Below, piece after piece: positions 55,485-64,000 of a stretch of DNA of 64,000 nucleotides. Position 1 is the stretch's first letter, and each line of letters starts with the position of its first letter. Source of the stretch: Limnanthes douglasii subsp. nivea (lineage: Eukaryota; Streptophyta; Magnoliopsida; Brassicales; Limnanthaceae); contig JAUPFV010000004.1 of the NCBI GenBank assembly GCA_036936605.1, positions 287,908,009 through 287,972,008 on the forward strand. Direction: 5' to 3'. Position numbers and translations under genes: made by a program. A model generated the notes under the pieces. It was not told the DNA's origin, made no database searches, and worked only from the letters and a program-made list of their open reading frames with translations.

Positions 55485-57912
55485 CTATAAATCTTCGAGC
55501 GTCCTGTTCGGAAATGTTCGATGAAAGAGCAAAACCATGTCAGATTTGACTTCAGCATACCTTTCCTCTTGGGAATCTATCACTCTGTTGGTGTATGCAT
55601 CAATCTTGGCTTGGATTGTCCTTTCATGCTCCTTTATTAAATCATCTTTCTCGTGGTTAACTCTAGACACAACATCTTCGAGCGAAATTTTGTCATTGGT
55701 TAGGGTCTGGACGATATTGTCTTTGGCCTTCACCTCTTCTTTCAAAGTGGAGATATCCTTCTCATAGCCAAAACACTTAGATTGGAGTTCTTTGTTAACC
55801 CTCTCCGAAGTGGCCAGCCTGGTGGCCAAGTCCTCTTTCCCTTTCTTCAACTCCTCGATCTCTCTCCTTAATGCCTCAACACTCTGATTGGCGTTAAAGA
55901 GGTTGTTAGATAAAGTCTCTATGTCTGCATTGAGTGTGTTGATAAGGGTAGATTGACTTCGCACTTGTCTCTCCAGGTTGAGCACCGGTTGAATGTTGCC
56001 CAACAAGGAGTGACTCACCATGTTATTCTCCCATGAAACAAAAAAAGACTTACCATTGAAAGTGACCATATTCGAGGAGCTTGGAGGGAGGTAAGGGCCA
56101 GCAAAGTTGTCTTTCTCGAGGTCTCCAAAGTGAAGACCAATCCCTTGAAGACCACTGATGTCTACTCCATTAATGTTGATATCCCCTCCGATACCCTCTC
56201 CGGTGAGGAGATCACTTGGGATTTTCTCTGCTTGTGTGGGGTCTGTTGGGTCAACCGAAAGAAGTAACTCCGGAGGCCGGAGAGCTACTTCATCCCCCTT
56301 GGAGATTTTTTTCTTATTGGCTTCCCTGTCTCCACCATCTGCCCCCCGTTTTGGATCCTTCTTGGGAGCCTTTGAGGGGTTTGGAGGTCCACCTGCCTCT
56401 TCGGTACTTTCATTTTCAACCAGTTGAAGAAGAGCAGCATTGATTCCCTCTTGGTCCTGTCCTGCCTGATTTACTGGGATGATTTCCTCAGTACCACCTT
56501 GAGCAACCTCGGTTGCATCTTGCTTCTGCTTGCCTTTCTTGCCCTTCATCTTAATTAGGGCTTTAGCCCTGGCAACCTCGGTCAATTCTTCCCAAGTTAG
56601 GTCTCTCCGGCCGGTTGTGTTCCAGAGGTGGGACCTCACTAAATTTCTGACAGTAAAAAAATTATGGAAGCGATTTCCCCATTTGTCAGCAGCCCAGGCG
56701 TTCAGCTTGACACAGGTTGCCTGCCCCTCCTCCAAGTAGTCAGAGAACTCCTTCGGAAACACTACCCAAAGAAAAAGAAGAACAATTAAGTAAGTAGACT
56801 TTTTATAAGGAAAGAAGAACAAACATGATGGAATGTTTACCTGTGCTTTTCTATCTGTTGGTGAGCATGCTTGGGTTGACACCAGCTTTAATCTTTCTCC
56901 CATTTTCCCAAGCTCCACTAATGAACAAGAATTGGGTCTTCCAATTCTTCTCCGATTCGAGCAGATCATCCACCACTTTAAAAATGTCACCCATGTTGTA
57001 ATGGTAGAAGGGGATGATGTGATTCTTGCAAAGGCTGGCCACAGCAGCAAATTGCTCCATCGGAAACAGTATTCCGGAGAGCCTAAAGGCCATGATGCAA
57101 GCCATGAGGGTGTACCAGGCATTGGGACTCAGTTGGCTTGGACATAGCTTTATCAGATGAAAATATCTGATGAACTCTGGGTCTAAGGGAAATCTGAGCC
57201 CCTAATTGAACAACTCTGTGTAGATAACTATCTCACTCAGCTTTCAGTCCATTGGCGTCTCCAGAGTGACCGGTATCCTCACTTTGACAGATTCAGGGAT
57301 CCCCCACTTCGTCTGGATCTACCCAAATTCAGCAGTATGAATAAAGGCATAGTTGATGTTCTGCATGGCTAGCAGATACTTTACGCTCACCTTGTGGAAG
57401 CAAGGTCCCAGTCTGCATTCCAGGGACTCCGGCAGGTCTGGATGTTTCAAACACAACTTCTCTTTACCCTTGCCCTTTTTATCAGTGGCAGCTTCCCCTA
57501 TCTGCCCGGAGACGTCAGTCTCAAATGGGGCTTTTTCAATGCTGTCCTCCATCACCTCTTCCATAACCATGGAAGGATTGCTAGTTGTCATTGGTGGAGG
57601 AGTGCTGATGGTTGGCTCAGTGCACTGTCCGGACGGCTGAGCATCGCTTTCTCTTTGTGGTCTGGTGTCCGGTTGGGGCTCAGATACGGAGGGTTCATTT
57701 CGAAGGCTTGTTCCAGTAGCCTCCAGACCAGATGATTTATCCTTAGGGACTTTGATGGATGCCTCTGACCCTGTAGCTTTATCCTGGGCCCCAGACTTAA
57801 GGGGCCCTGATTTCAGAGACTTAGACTGTGGAACAACAGCCTGGCCTTTTACTAAGCGGCCTCTTCGACGAAGCGTCAGTTTTTCTGGGGAATTTTCGGC
57901 ATCCGATCCCAT
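55485..57912 (-). pseudogene. antisense gene of the gypsy element (PF04195-like plus coiled coil)
   Basis: On the opposite strand to gag-pol. The start MGSDAENSPEKLTLRRRGRL (57912) leads a Ser/Lys/Pro-rich region. After stops near 57319 and 57200-57260 comes GLRFPLDPEFIRYFHLIKLC then LSPNAWYTLMACIMAFRLSG, matching the 'putative gypsy type transposon' antisense-ORF family. An intron is likely at about 56763-56841 (CAG|GTAAAC to GGGTAG|TG), joining in phase to VFPKEFSDYLEEGQATCVKL. A Lys-rich and Glu/Pro linker follows, then a long coiled coil (about 55500-56000) ending NRTLEDL. One further stop sits just before the intron. Antisense genes in this position are known for Grande, Ogre and RIRE2-type elements; function is unknown. 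Confidence 0.7.
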
Positions 57913-58659
57913 AGTTATGAATGGAGAGGGTCTTCTTGTTCTTGTAACAACTTTTTCCCGTTCGACAGTAAGCTGTGACTCCTGAACCGAGGAGCGTAAT
58001 ACGATGGGTGAAAGACTTGGTTGAAATAACCTCCTGGGTTTGGAGCTTCTAGCAAAAGATGAATTTCGATCAGGCTCTGAATATGGTGTTTCAGACTTGT
58101 CGATTGGAGAAACTAGAAGACCTGCATCAATGCGCCTTTCTCACTCAACTCTTTGTGTTATTTCTAACTCCGAGAGATTAAACCACCCGCCTTTTACCAG
58201 TGCGTTTCTTGCTGTGAACATAAACTCACACCAAAAGGATTTTGAGAAGAGAGGTGAAAGTTTTGAGATAAAGGAATGAGAGAGTAATGAAGGTGGTAAA
58301 ACAGTGAAAATGAAGTAATTTATACTAATGAGACAAAAAGAGATGCCAAAAACCTAGGAGAATACGAAAAGACAAAAGTAATGATTGAAGGCGACGCTGA
58401 CGTCATGGGCGTTAAATGAGGAGGTTACTTTTTGGGATTAGTGGGAGCGTCGTTCTTGGAGAAAAACGACTGGTAATGCAAATCAGAATATGACACGTGT
58501 CCCACGATCCATGGCAGAACCTTTGAACTTCTGAGAAGTTTTCAGTCCGGATAAACCCTTCACTAAACACTCAATCAGTCGGGGAAATGTTCCAAGTGCC
58601 CAAAAATATTTTTTAGGTCTTGCCAAAGGCCTTCGAACAAAACCTAAAAAAGGGGCTAC
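57913..58659 (-). promoter_or_regulatory. gypsy 3' region upstream of antisense gene
   Basis: Lies between the antisense start codon and the 3' LTR, so it would hold that gene's promoter. AGTATAAATTAC (complement of about 58316-58327) is a TATA candidate on the minus strand. It also contains the polypurine tract at about 58646-58659 for plus-strand replication priming. Confidence 0.4.
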
Positions 58660-59035
58660 TGATTAGTTCAGAACTTTCCACCACTAACTATAGAAACAGG
58701 ACAAGGGAAATTCGGACAAAAGCCACCCACTGAACCAACAGAACTGGACAAAATTACTAAAAACTAACCACTTTTTGACTAAGCTAATTGCTAACCTGCT
58801 TCATAAATTAATGGGTTTTTAAACTCGACCCGGTTTCATAAGTTTGACCCGAAAGCCCATGTGGCCCATAATTAAGGGTATAAATACCCAACCACTTTCA
58901 TTAATGAGGGGAATGAACATTTAGTACAACCAAGCAGATTAAATCTCTCAGTAGAAAACACCCATACATTAAATACATTTGAAACACCACAAAACATCTG
59001 ACCAAATTACCCTCAGTCGAAAGTAATCCACACCA
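58660..59035 (+). repeat. gypsy 3' LTR
   Basis: 376 bp; same TATA palindrome near 58877. Confidence 0.9.
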
Positions 59036-59235
59036 GAGGTAACGTGAAATCATATTTTTTTCTTAACCGGAACCGGGTTGGTCATCCAAGTTGGATACTT
59101 GGAATTCTTTACATATCCCATTTTTAGTAATTTTTCCACCTCTTTAAGAATAAACTTGAATTTGACGGTGAAAATTTCATTCACTTTTATTTTATCGGTC
59201 TATGTCTTTATCAGTAAAAAAACAATGTTATACAA
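59036..59235 (-). pseudogene. old gypsy RT N-terminal part (continuation of 46690-48873)
   Basis: Minus strand reads KFILKEVEKLLKMGYVKNSK then YPTWMTNPVPVKKK, the conserved gypsy block entering RT finger strands (family: EVEKLL-AGFI-EV-YPTWLANPV-VKK). It stops at the duplicated GAGGT, where the 10-kb element entered. Confidence 0.75.
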
Positions 59236-59347
59236 TGGACTTAATGATATAGTTTGGTAATTTGAATTAAAAAATCCGGCTTGAATGATAGCACGAGAAC
59301 AATAGTTCGTTTTGTAAACATAAATCTGATTTTTGGTTTTGTGCATT

Positions 59348-59397
<50 letters not shown>

Positions 59398-59777
59398 TAA
59401 AGAATTGGATATAAACTTCCTTGCCACATTTAATAATATATACCTATATTAATAATGTGATAAGTTACACATAATTGTTTAGAGAGGATTAAAAGCAAAA
59501 CAATCATGTACGTTTTGAAGTTTATCAATAATCATTTATAACATAAATGCTTTTAGCGATATGTCTTAGGTATAAAAAATAACAATCATTTTCTTCTTTA
59601 GCTCGCGAATCCTCTCTCGAATCGAAACTCACAAATCTCTGAAATTAAAGATTTTTACAATAAATTTCAATGAAATATCAAGTATTTCAATATACTAGCG
59701 GCTACTAAGCCCAAATTTCACAAAGAAAATACTTTATTTCTTCTTTAAATTTTCAATTGTTGTTCATGCTTAGTTTT
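59236..59777. other. AT-rich stretch with (TA)n microsatellite
   Basis: A (TA) run of about 40 bp lies at 59350-59392. Otherwise nothing recognised. Confidence 0.5.
59350..59392. repeat. (TA)n microsatellite
   Basis: About 20 uninterrupted TA units. Confidence 0.95.
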
Positions 59778-60153
59778 GGCTTAAATCGTTGTCTAGTCCC
59801 TCGACTATCACGTTTTCTGTCATTTAGTCCCTCGACTAAAAAATCACTGGTGAGGGTCCCTCGACTATCCCATTTTCTTTCATTTAGTCCTTCGACTTTA
59901 AAATTATCGGTGAGGGTCCCTGGACTTTGAAAAATCTATAAATTTAGTCTCTGAATCTAAGAAAACAACCCCAAATCAGGGACTAAATTTATAGATTTTT
60001 GCAAAGTCCAGGGACCCTCACCGGTGATTTTAAAGTGGAAGAACTAAATGAAAGAAAATGGGATAGTCGAGGGACCCTCACCGGTGATTTTTTAGTCGAG
60101 GGACTAAATGAAAGAAAACGTGATAGTCAATTGACTATTTCCTGATTTAAGCC
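59778..60153. mobile_element. 376-bp fold-back MITE (MULE-type), GGCTTAAATC family
   Basis: Nearly the entire element is one inverted repeat. It starts GGCTTAAATCGTTGTCTAGT and ends GATTTAAGCC, with arms about 90% complementary to within about 20 bp of the centre. Each arm holds repeated GACTA(T/A) and GGTGAGGGTCCCT words. Flanks CTTAGTTTT and TTTAGTTTT give an 8-of-9 match, fitting a MULE 9-bp duplication. It cannot encode protein. The same termini occur at 40088 and 43648. Confidence 0.85.
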
Positions 60154-60900
60154 TTTAGTTTTGATGATTTGTATATCTTTGTATCCAACAAAAATATAAC
60201 TAGTAACCTAAGAACTTCTTATATACTTCTTTAAAGTTTCTAGATGATTCTTTTTTCTTTTTACGCATCCGAATTGATCATATTTACGCATGAAAATTAC
60301 AGTAAGTTTTCAGACTAGTTTCTATTATGTTTTCAAATCTATTTCAAGGACCATTGAAAATGATTCATTGCATCAAAATAAGAAGATCTTGCATCATACA
60401 GAAGAGCCTAAAATGTTTGATTTATTTCTTAACCAAGAACAAATAACAAGATATAGGTAGATCATTGTATGTTAAAGTCAAAACTATGTTTTTTGTAAAA
60501 GTTGTATGTCTCTATACTACATTTTGTGAAGTATTAATTTTATTTTATAGTTTATTTATATATTGTTATTTCACAACTGCAAAAAATTATAATGTAATTG
60601 CGTAACCATTTAAAACATAATTTCACACCCCAATAACAATCGTATTTTTCAAAACTGATGTTTATTTGCACAACCAAAATATTATTTTGCAACTAATTAA
60701 AACACAATTCCGTAACCAATTATAATTTAGTTTTGCACCCAATTACACTAAATTGTTCTTTTTCTGCAACCCATTTTAACACAATTTCGTACCTAAATTA
60801 AGATATTGCAAACCTACCGAAAATGTTGATTTTGAGGAAGTATCCATATAGATTCATTAAAATTTTAATGGGGATACTCAGGTATCATAAGATTGGGATG
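60154..60900. other. AT-rich stretch with degenerate ~28-bp tandem repeat
   Basis: Between about 60570 and 60815, a loose repeat of the type GCAACCAATTAAAACACAAT plus TTCG recurs about seven times with variable spacing. No gene. Confidence 0.45.
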
Positions 60901-61905
60901 TAATGCCAATTATTTTGGTCCCATTAGAACAAGGTAATCCTCAAATTAACATTGATGCTCCACTTGAGGGTTATTACCAGGATACGAATATGGTTAAGGT
61001 AGAACAAGTGGAACCTCAAGATCATCTTTCACAAGTTAATAAAAATGACATCGTTCATAATTTATAGTATATATTGAGGAGCATGATGAGTTTTGTGTTG
61101 GAATTATAGATGATCCATCATCCTACAAACAGACCATGGCAACCTCTGACTCTCGGAAGTGGATTGACGCTATGTAGGAAGAATATAAATCAATCCAAGA
61201 CAATGGAGTATGGGATCTTGTTCTATTACCTAAAGGGGAAATGCAATTGGTTGTAAATGGGTTTACAAAACCAAACGCAATTCCTTGGGTAATGTGGAAA
61301 GATATGAAACACATCTTGTAGCGAAAGGTTATACTCAGCATGAAGGGATTGATTTTAAATAAACCTTCGCTCTAGTATCGAAGAAGGATTCTTTTAGAAC
61401 AATAATAGCATTAGTTGCACATTTCGACCTTGAGCTTCATCAGATGGATATTAATATCGCTTTTCTCAATGGTAATATTGATTAGACGATCTATATGGTG
61501 AAACCATAACACTTTGTCGAAGGTGACTCACAAGATTTGGTTTGCAGCCTTAAAAAATCCATCTATGGGCTTATACAGGCATCTCGTTAATTGCATCATA
61601 AATTCCTTGAGGTGATAGTCGGTTATGACTTTGAGATCAAATCAGTTGAGGATTGTGTGTATCACAAGTTTAGTGGGAGTAATTTCATATTTTTTTATAC
61701 TATATGTGGATGACATATTGTTTGCCTCGAACAATAAGGAATTATTACACGCTACAAAAAGATTTCTATCAGACAAATTTGATATGAAGGATCTTGGTGA
61801 ATCCAAAAAAAGGTTCTTAATTATTTTTCCGCGCATTGTTAAATATTATTTGAAATCGCATCAAATAATATTTAACAATATAAGGAAAATAATTATACCT
61901 TGTAT
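60900..61905 (+). pseudogene. Ty1/copia integrase-RT linker and RT fragment
   Basis: Plus strand reads a linker (QINIDAPLEGYYQDTN, 60945), then RT: SRKWIDAM (61157) followed by a stop, EEYKSIQDNGVWDLVLLPKG, CKWVYKTKRNSLGNVERYET (61250), LVAKGYTQHEGIDFK (61317), LHQMDINIAFLNGNID (61437), SLKKSIYGLIQASR (61547) and YVDDILFASNNKELLHATKR (61700) with FDMKDLGES. Multiple stops and shifts. The fragment ends at about 61905 and has no RNase H. It is a different lineage from the element at 34362 (YVDDILFASN versus YVDDMIITRN). Confidence 0.75.
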
Positions 61906-61911
61906 CTAGTA

Positions 61912-62424
61912 TTCTTTTGTTCCCTTTCGTTCTTCAACGGTTCTGTATATTGCTTGAGAAACCTACAGAACGAGTTAGTGAAGAAAGAAAAGGTTTCCAA
62001 ACACTAAAAGAAGTGGTCGTCTGTTCGATTAGGGTTTAGAATGATGAAATTCATAAACTGAGCCCCTTACTTATAGTCTTTACAATGTGAAACCTAACAT
62101 TGTAAAGCCCATAATTTATTATTTCCTTGTGTCCGGGGATCAAAACCCGATAAATTGATAATTCAATTTATATCCATGATTTATTAGTTCAGGCTTAAGT
62201 GTTGAGATTTCGCCCCTCTTCATTACAGTGTCCAAATTCAACCCGGTTACCACACTTGAGCTCATAATGCCTTTTCACTAATAGGTCTAATATAGTTAAT
62301 TAAATAATTAACTAGATTATTTTTAATTTGGACTTCCTTAAGACAATGACCGGATATTTTTATTTAGCATGTCAGTCCAAATTATTGTCGATCCATAAAT
62401 ATATTAAATAAATATATTCCAACA
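61912..62424 (-). repeat. LTR-like segment (copia type)
   Basis: The complement starts TGTTGGAATATATTTATTTA at 62424 and ends near GAATACTAGATACA (about 61912). It contains GCCCATAATTT and CGAACAGACGACC-type text as in copia LTRs. No second copy in the window; possibly a solo LTR. Confidence 0.4.
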
Positions 62425-62518
62425 CATAAGATTAAAACATCTTAAATCCAAATCATATTACTTTCAATTAAAGTTTCAACAAAACAATCTACTTTTTAAG
62501 ATCTCTACCATTACATGT

Positions 62519-62986
62519 ATGATGAGTCCGGATTTATTCACCACCGCTCACTGAGAAAACCGGACATGTGTAATTTGGACAATAACTGCCCACTGGAACT
62601 ATCCGGACAGGACAAAAGTGTTAAAATACTAAACACCTTTTAACTAAGCTAGGTGCTAATCTACTTAAGAACTAATGGGTCTTTAAACTCGACCCGGTTT
62701 CACAACTTCACCCGAAAGCCCATGAGTCAATATTTAAGGGTATAAATACCCAAGCACTTTCATTAATGAGGATAATGAACATTTAATACAACCAAGCAGC
62801 GTAAATCTCTCACTACAAAACAACCAAACATTTAATAACTTTAAAACTCTTTAAAAAGTTGGACAAAATTACCTCAGTTCAAAATAAACCACACCAAATT
62901 GGCGACCACAATGGGAGAAAAAGGTGCCTGAATCTAGCATTCAAAACAAGCAAAAAAAACCAGTTCGGATGAATCCAGACTCATCA
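62519..62986 (+). repeat. 5' LTR plus leader fragment of a relative of the 10-kb gypsy
   Basis: Diverged copy of the LTR at 48874 (shared: GACCCGGTTTCA, GGGTATAAATACCC, CTTTCATTAATGAGG, CACACCA end near 62900). It is followed by the same primer-binding site ATTGGCGACCAC and leader AAGGTGCCTGAAT-TAGCATTC up to the gag start codon (ATGAATCCAGACTC). Homology stops there. The first 15 bases (TGATGAGTCCGGATT) and last 15 (AATCCAGACTCATCA) are inverted complements with one mismatch. Confidence 0.8.
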
Positions 62987-64000
62987 ATATAAAATATACA
63001 TTTCAAACATAAACTATATATATCGCATGTTTAAAACCATTTATTACAAAAAAACCGAAACAAAATTTCACTATTTAGATTTAGGTTTTGATATAACTTG
63101 TTAAAATCAATTGTTTTAATATAACAACGGATTTTGACCAGATGCATCAAAATCAATTCCTAAATTTGAAAAAACAAAATCCGCAACAGACTTTGACTAA
63201 TCGTGCCGAAATCAATTGCTAGTTCTAAAACAAAATAAACAATTGATTTTAACTAGTTGACTAGAAATTAGTTATTGTTTTTGGCAAATAAAAGAACTGA
63301 TTTCGATCCAATTGTTCAAAATGGTCTGTTTTGTGGCCTATAAATAAATCAAAATCAAAATTATTGAGAACAAATTTTTACACAACTTATCAAATGTGGT
63401 TGTCTTTACTATTATTCTGAACATAATTAATTTTACCAATTGTGTCAAATTTATGTGTTTTGTTTTCAGAATATTAGTTGTTTTATTTGTTTTCATTTTA
63501 AAGTATCAATATGTTTGAATTTGTGTTTAGTTTTTTATTTTGTTTATGAGAACATCTAATATGTTAGATTAACAAATTTTATTATTCGTAATCGTAACCT
63601 GTAAAATAAATATTGGATTTGACGCACAAATAAAAACTAAACATAAAATAATGTTCCAAAACATAATATAAAATATATCAATCCTGATATAACATTATTC
63701 AAATGCAAAATTATTAATCATTGTCGTTGTCGATACGAGTAATAAAACTTTCTTCACTTTTTTTCTCGGACTATATATATATATATATATATATGAAAAT
63801 CTATCTATTTACTCGGCCTTTATATTTATATATTTGTTGTATTCCCAGTTTAATGAGCCGTTTATACTGATAAACTTCTGATGATGGCAACATTGTCCAA
63901 TATGACTGACATCTTCCTAAAATAAAAATAGAAATTGGTGGTTTCGTGATGCCATCTTTCAATAAACTCTACTATAAATGGGTTATTCGGTTGTTAATTA
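62987..64000. other. AT-rich stretch with imperfect palindromes and (AT)n
   Basis: Imperfect repeats of AAATCAATTG and CAATTGATTT with CGGATTTTGACCAG-type spacers lie between about 63095 and 63330. A (TA)n run is at 63772-63794. No gene recognised to the window end. Confidence 0.45.

Larger units (their letters stand above)
48874..59035 (+). mobile_element. Ty3/gypsy (Tat-like) LTR retrotransposon with antisense gene
   Basis: A 10,162-bp element with two 376-bp LTRs (TGATGAG/TGATTAG ... CACACCA), perfect 5-bp target duplication GAGGT, an ATTGGCGACCAC primer-binding site right after the left LTR and an AAAAAAGGGGCTAC polypurine tract before the right LTR. Gene order gag, protease, RT, RNase H, second RNase H, integrase; no chromodomain; large 3' region with an antisense spliced gene. 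Dual RNase H and integrase ending HPWNIEHLRFYLE point to the Tat lineage. LTR identity is about 92-93% by hand count. Inserted in an older gypsy pol of opposite orientation. Confidence 0.93.

Noticed and set aside
55485..57122. A single 545-codon antisense protein
   Set aside because: Its first ~120 residues read through the PF04195-like exon in the wrong frame and across an intron; the in-phase spliced model fits the family better.

Overview
The window looks like nuclear DNA of a eudicot plant. It is AT-rich and intron-bearing, with a PPR gene closely resembling Arabidopsis At5g65560, a MATH/coiled-coil gene of the plant-expanded family, and transposons of plant types throughout. The species cannot be named from the sequence. 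Almost everything here is transposon. The only host genes I can support are a broken PPR gene (two pieces, 3491-4397 and 17591-18420, minus) and a nearly intact MATH gene (41838-42844, minus).

The centrepiece is a 13,193-bp Mutator-like element (MULE) at 4398-17590, inserted in the PPR gene. It has 22-bp terminal inverted repeats and a perfect 9-bp target duplication (CACTACAAT). It carries a FAR1-type MULE transposase fused to an OTU cysteine-protease domain, small Myb/SANT-like proteins, and a plant mobile domain (PMD) gene read from the opposite end. A ~4,055-bp segment covering transposase, OTU and part of a Myb-like gene is tandemly duplicated; both copies share two frameshifts. Dense arrays of GC-rich palindromic words (CCGCCGG core) occupy what look like the first introns of the transposase and PMD genes, plus one intergenic spot. 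Both minus-strand Myb-like genes have a TATAAATA box preceded by a cluster of E2F-consensus sites. A second, older and diverged relative (about 18.85-23.4 kb) keeps the same order (transposase-OTU, Myb-like, opposing PMD) and has its own, different palindrome array in transposase intron 1. Conserved architecture with an element-specific word array is the most interesting signal here.

Rest of the layout: 1-0.9 kb, gypsy gag/protease relic (minus). 23.4-24.9 kb, decayed LTR-element end. 26.9-28.9 kb, 5'-truncated L1-type LINE. 29-33.1 kb, pyrimidine-rich repeats, an RPA-like C-terminal fragment and a Helitron-like 3' end. 33.6-39.8 kb, long-inverted-repeat element split by a Ty1/copia element (34362-39129). 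40.1-43.6 kb, fold-back repeats around the MATH gene. 43.2-45.7 kb, direct repeats and another palindrome family. 46.7-48.9 plus 59.0-59.2 kb, an old minus-strand gypsy pol split by a complete 10.2-kb Tat-like gypsy element (48874-59035, perfect TSD GAGGT) that has an antisense gene. 59.8-60.15 kb, a 376-bp fold-back MITE. 60.9-63 kb, copia pol fragment, an LTR, and a 5' fragment of a relative of the 10-kb gypsy element. The remainder is AT-rich with no gene I can recognise.

In the intact ancestor, the MULE genes would presumably have worked as a set: transposase-OTU for mobilisation, Myb-like proteins as DNA-binding partners, and PMD as an accessory of unknown role. In this copy every large gene is broken.
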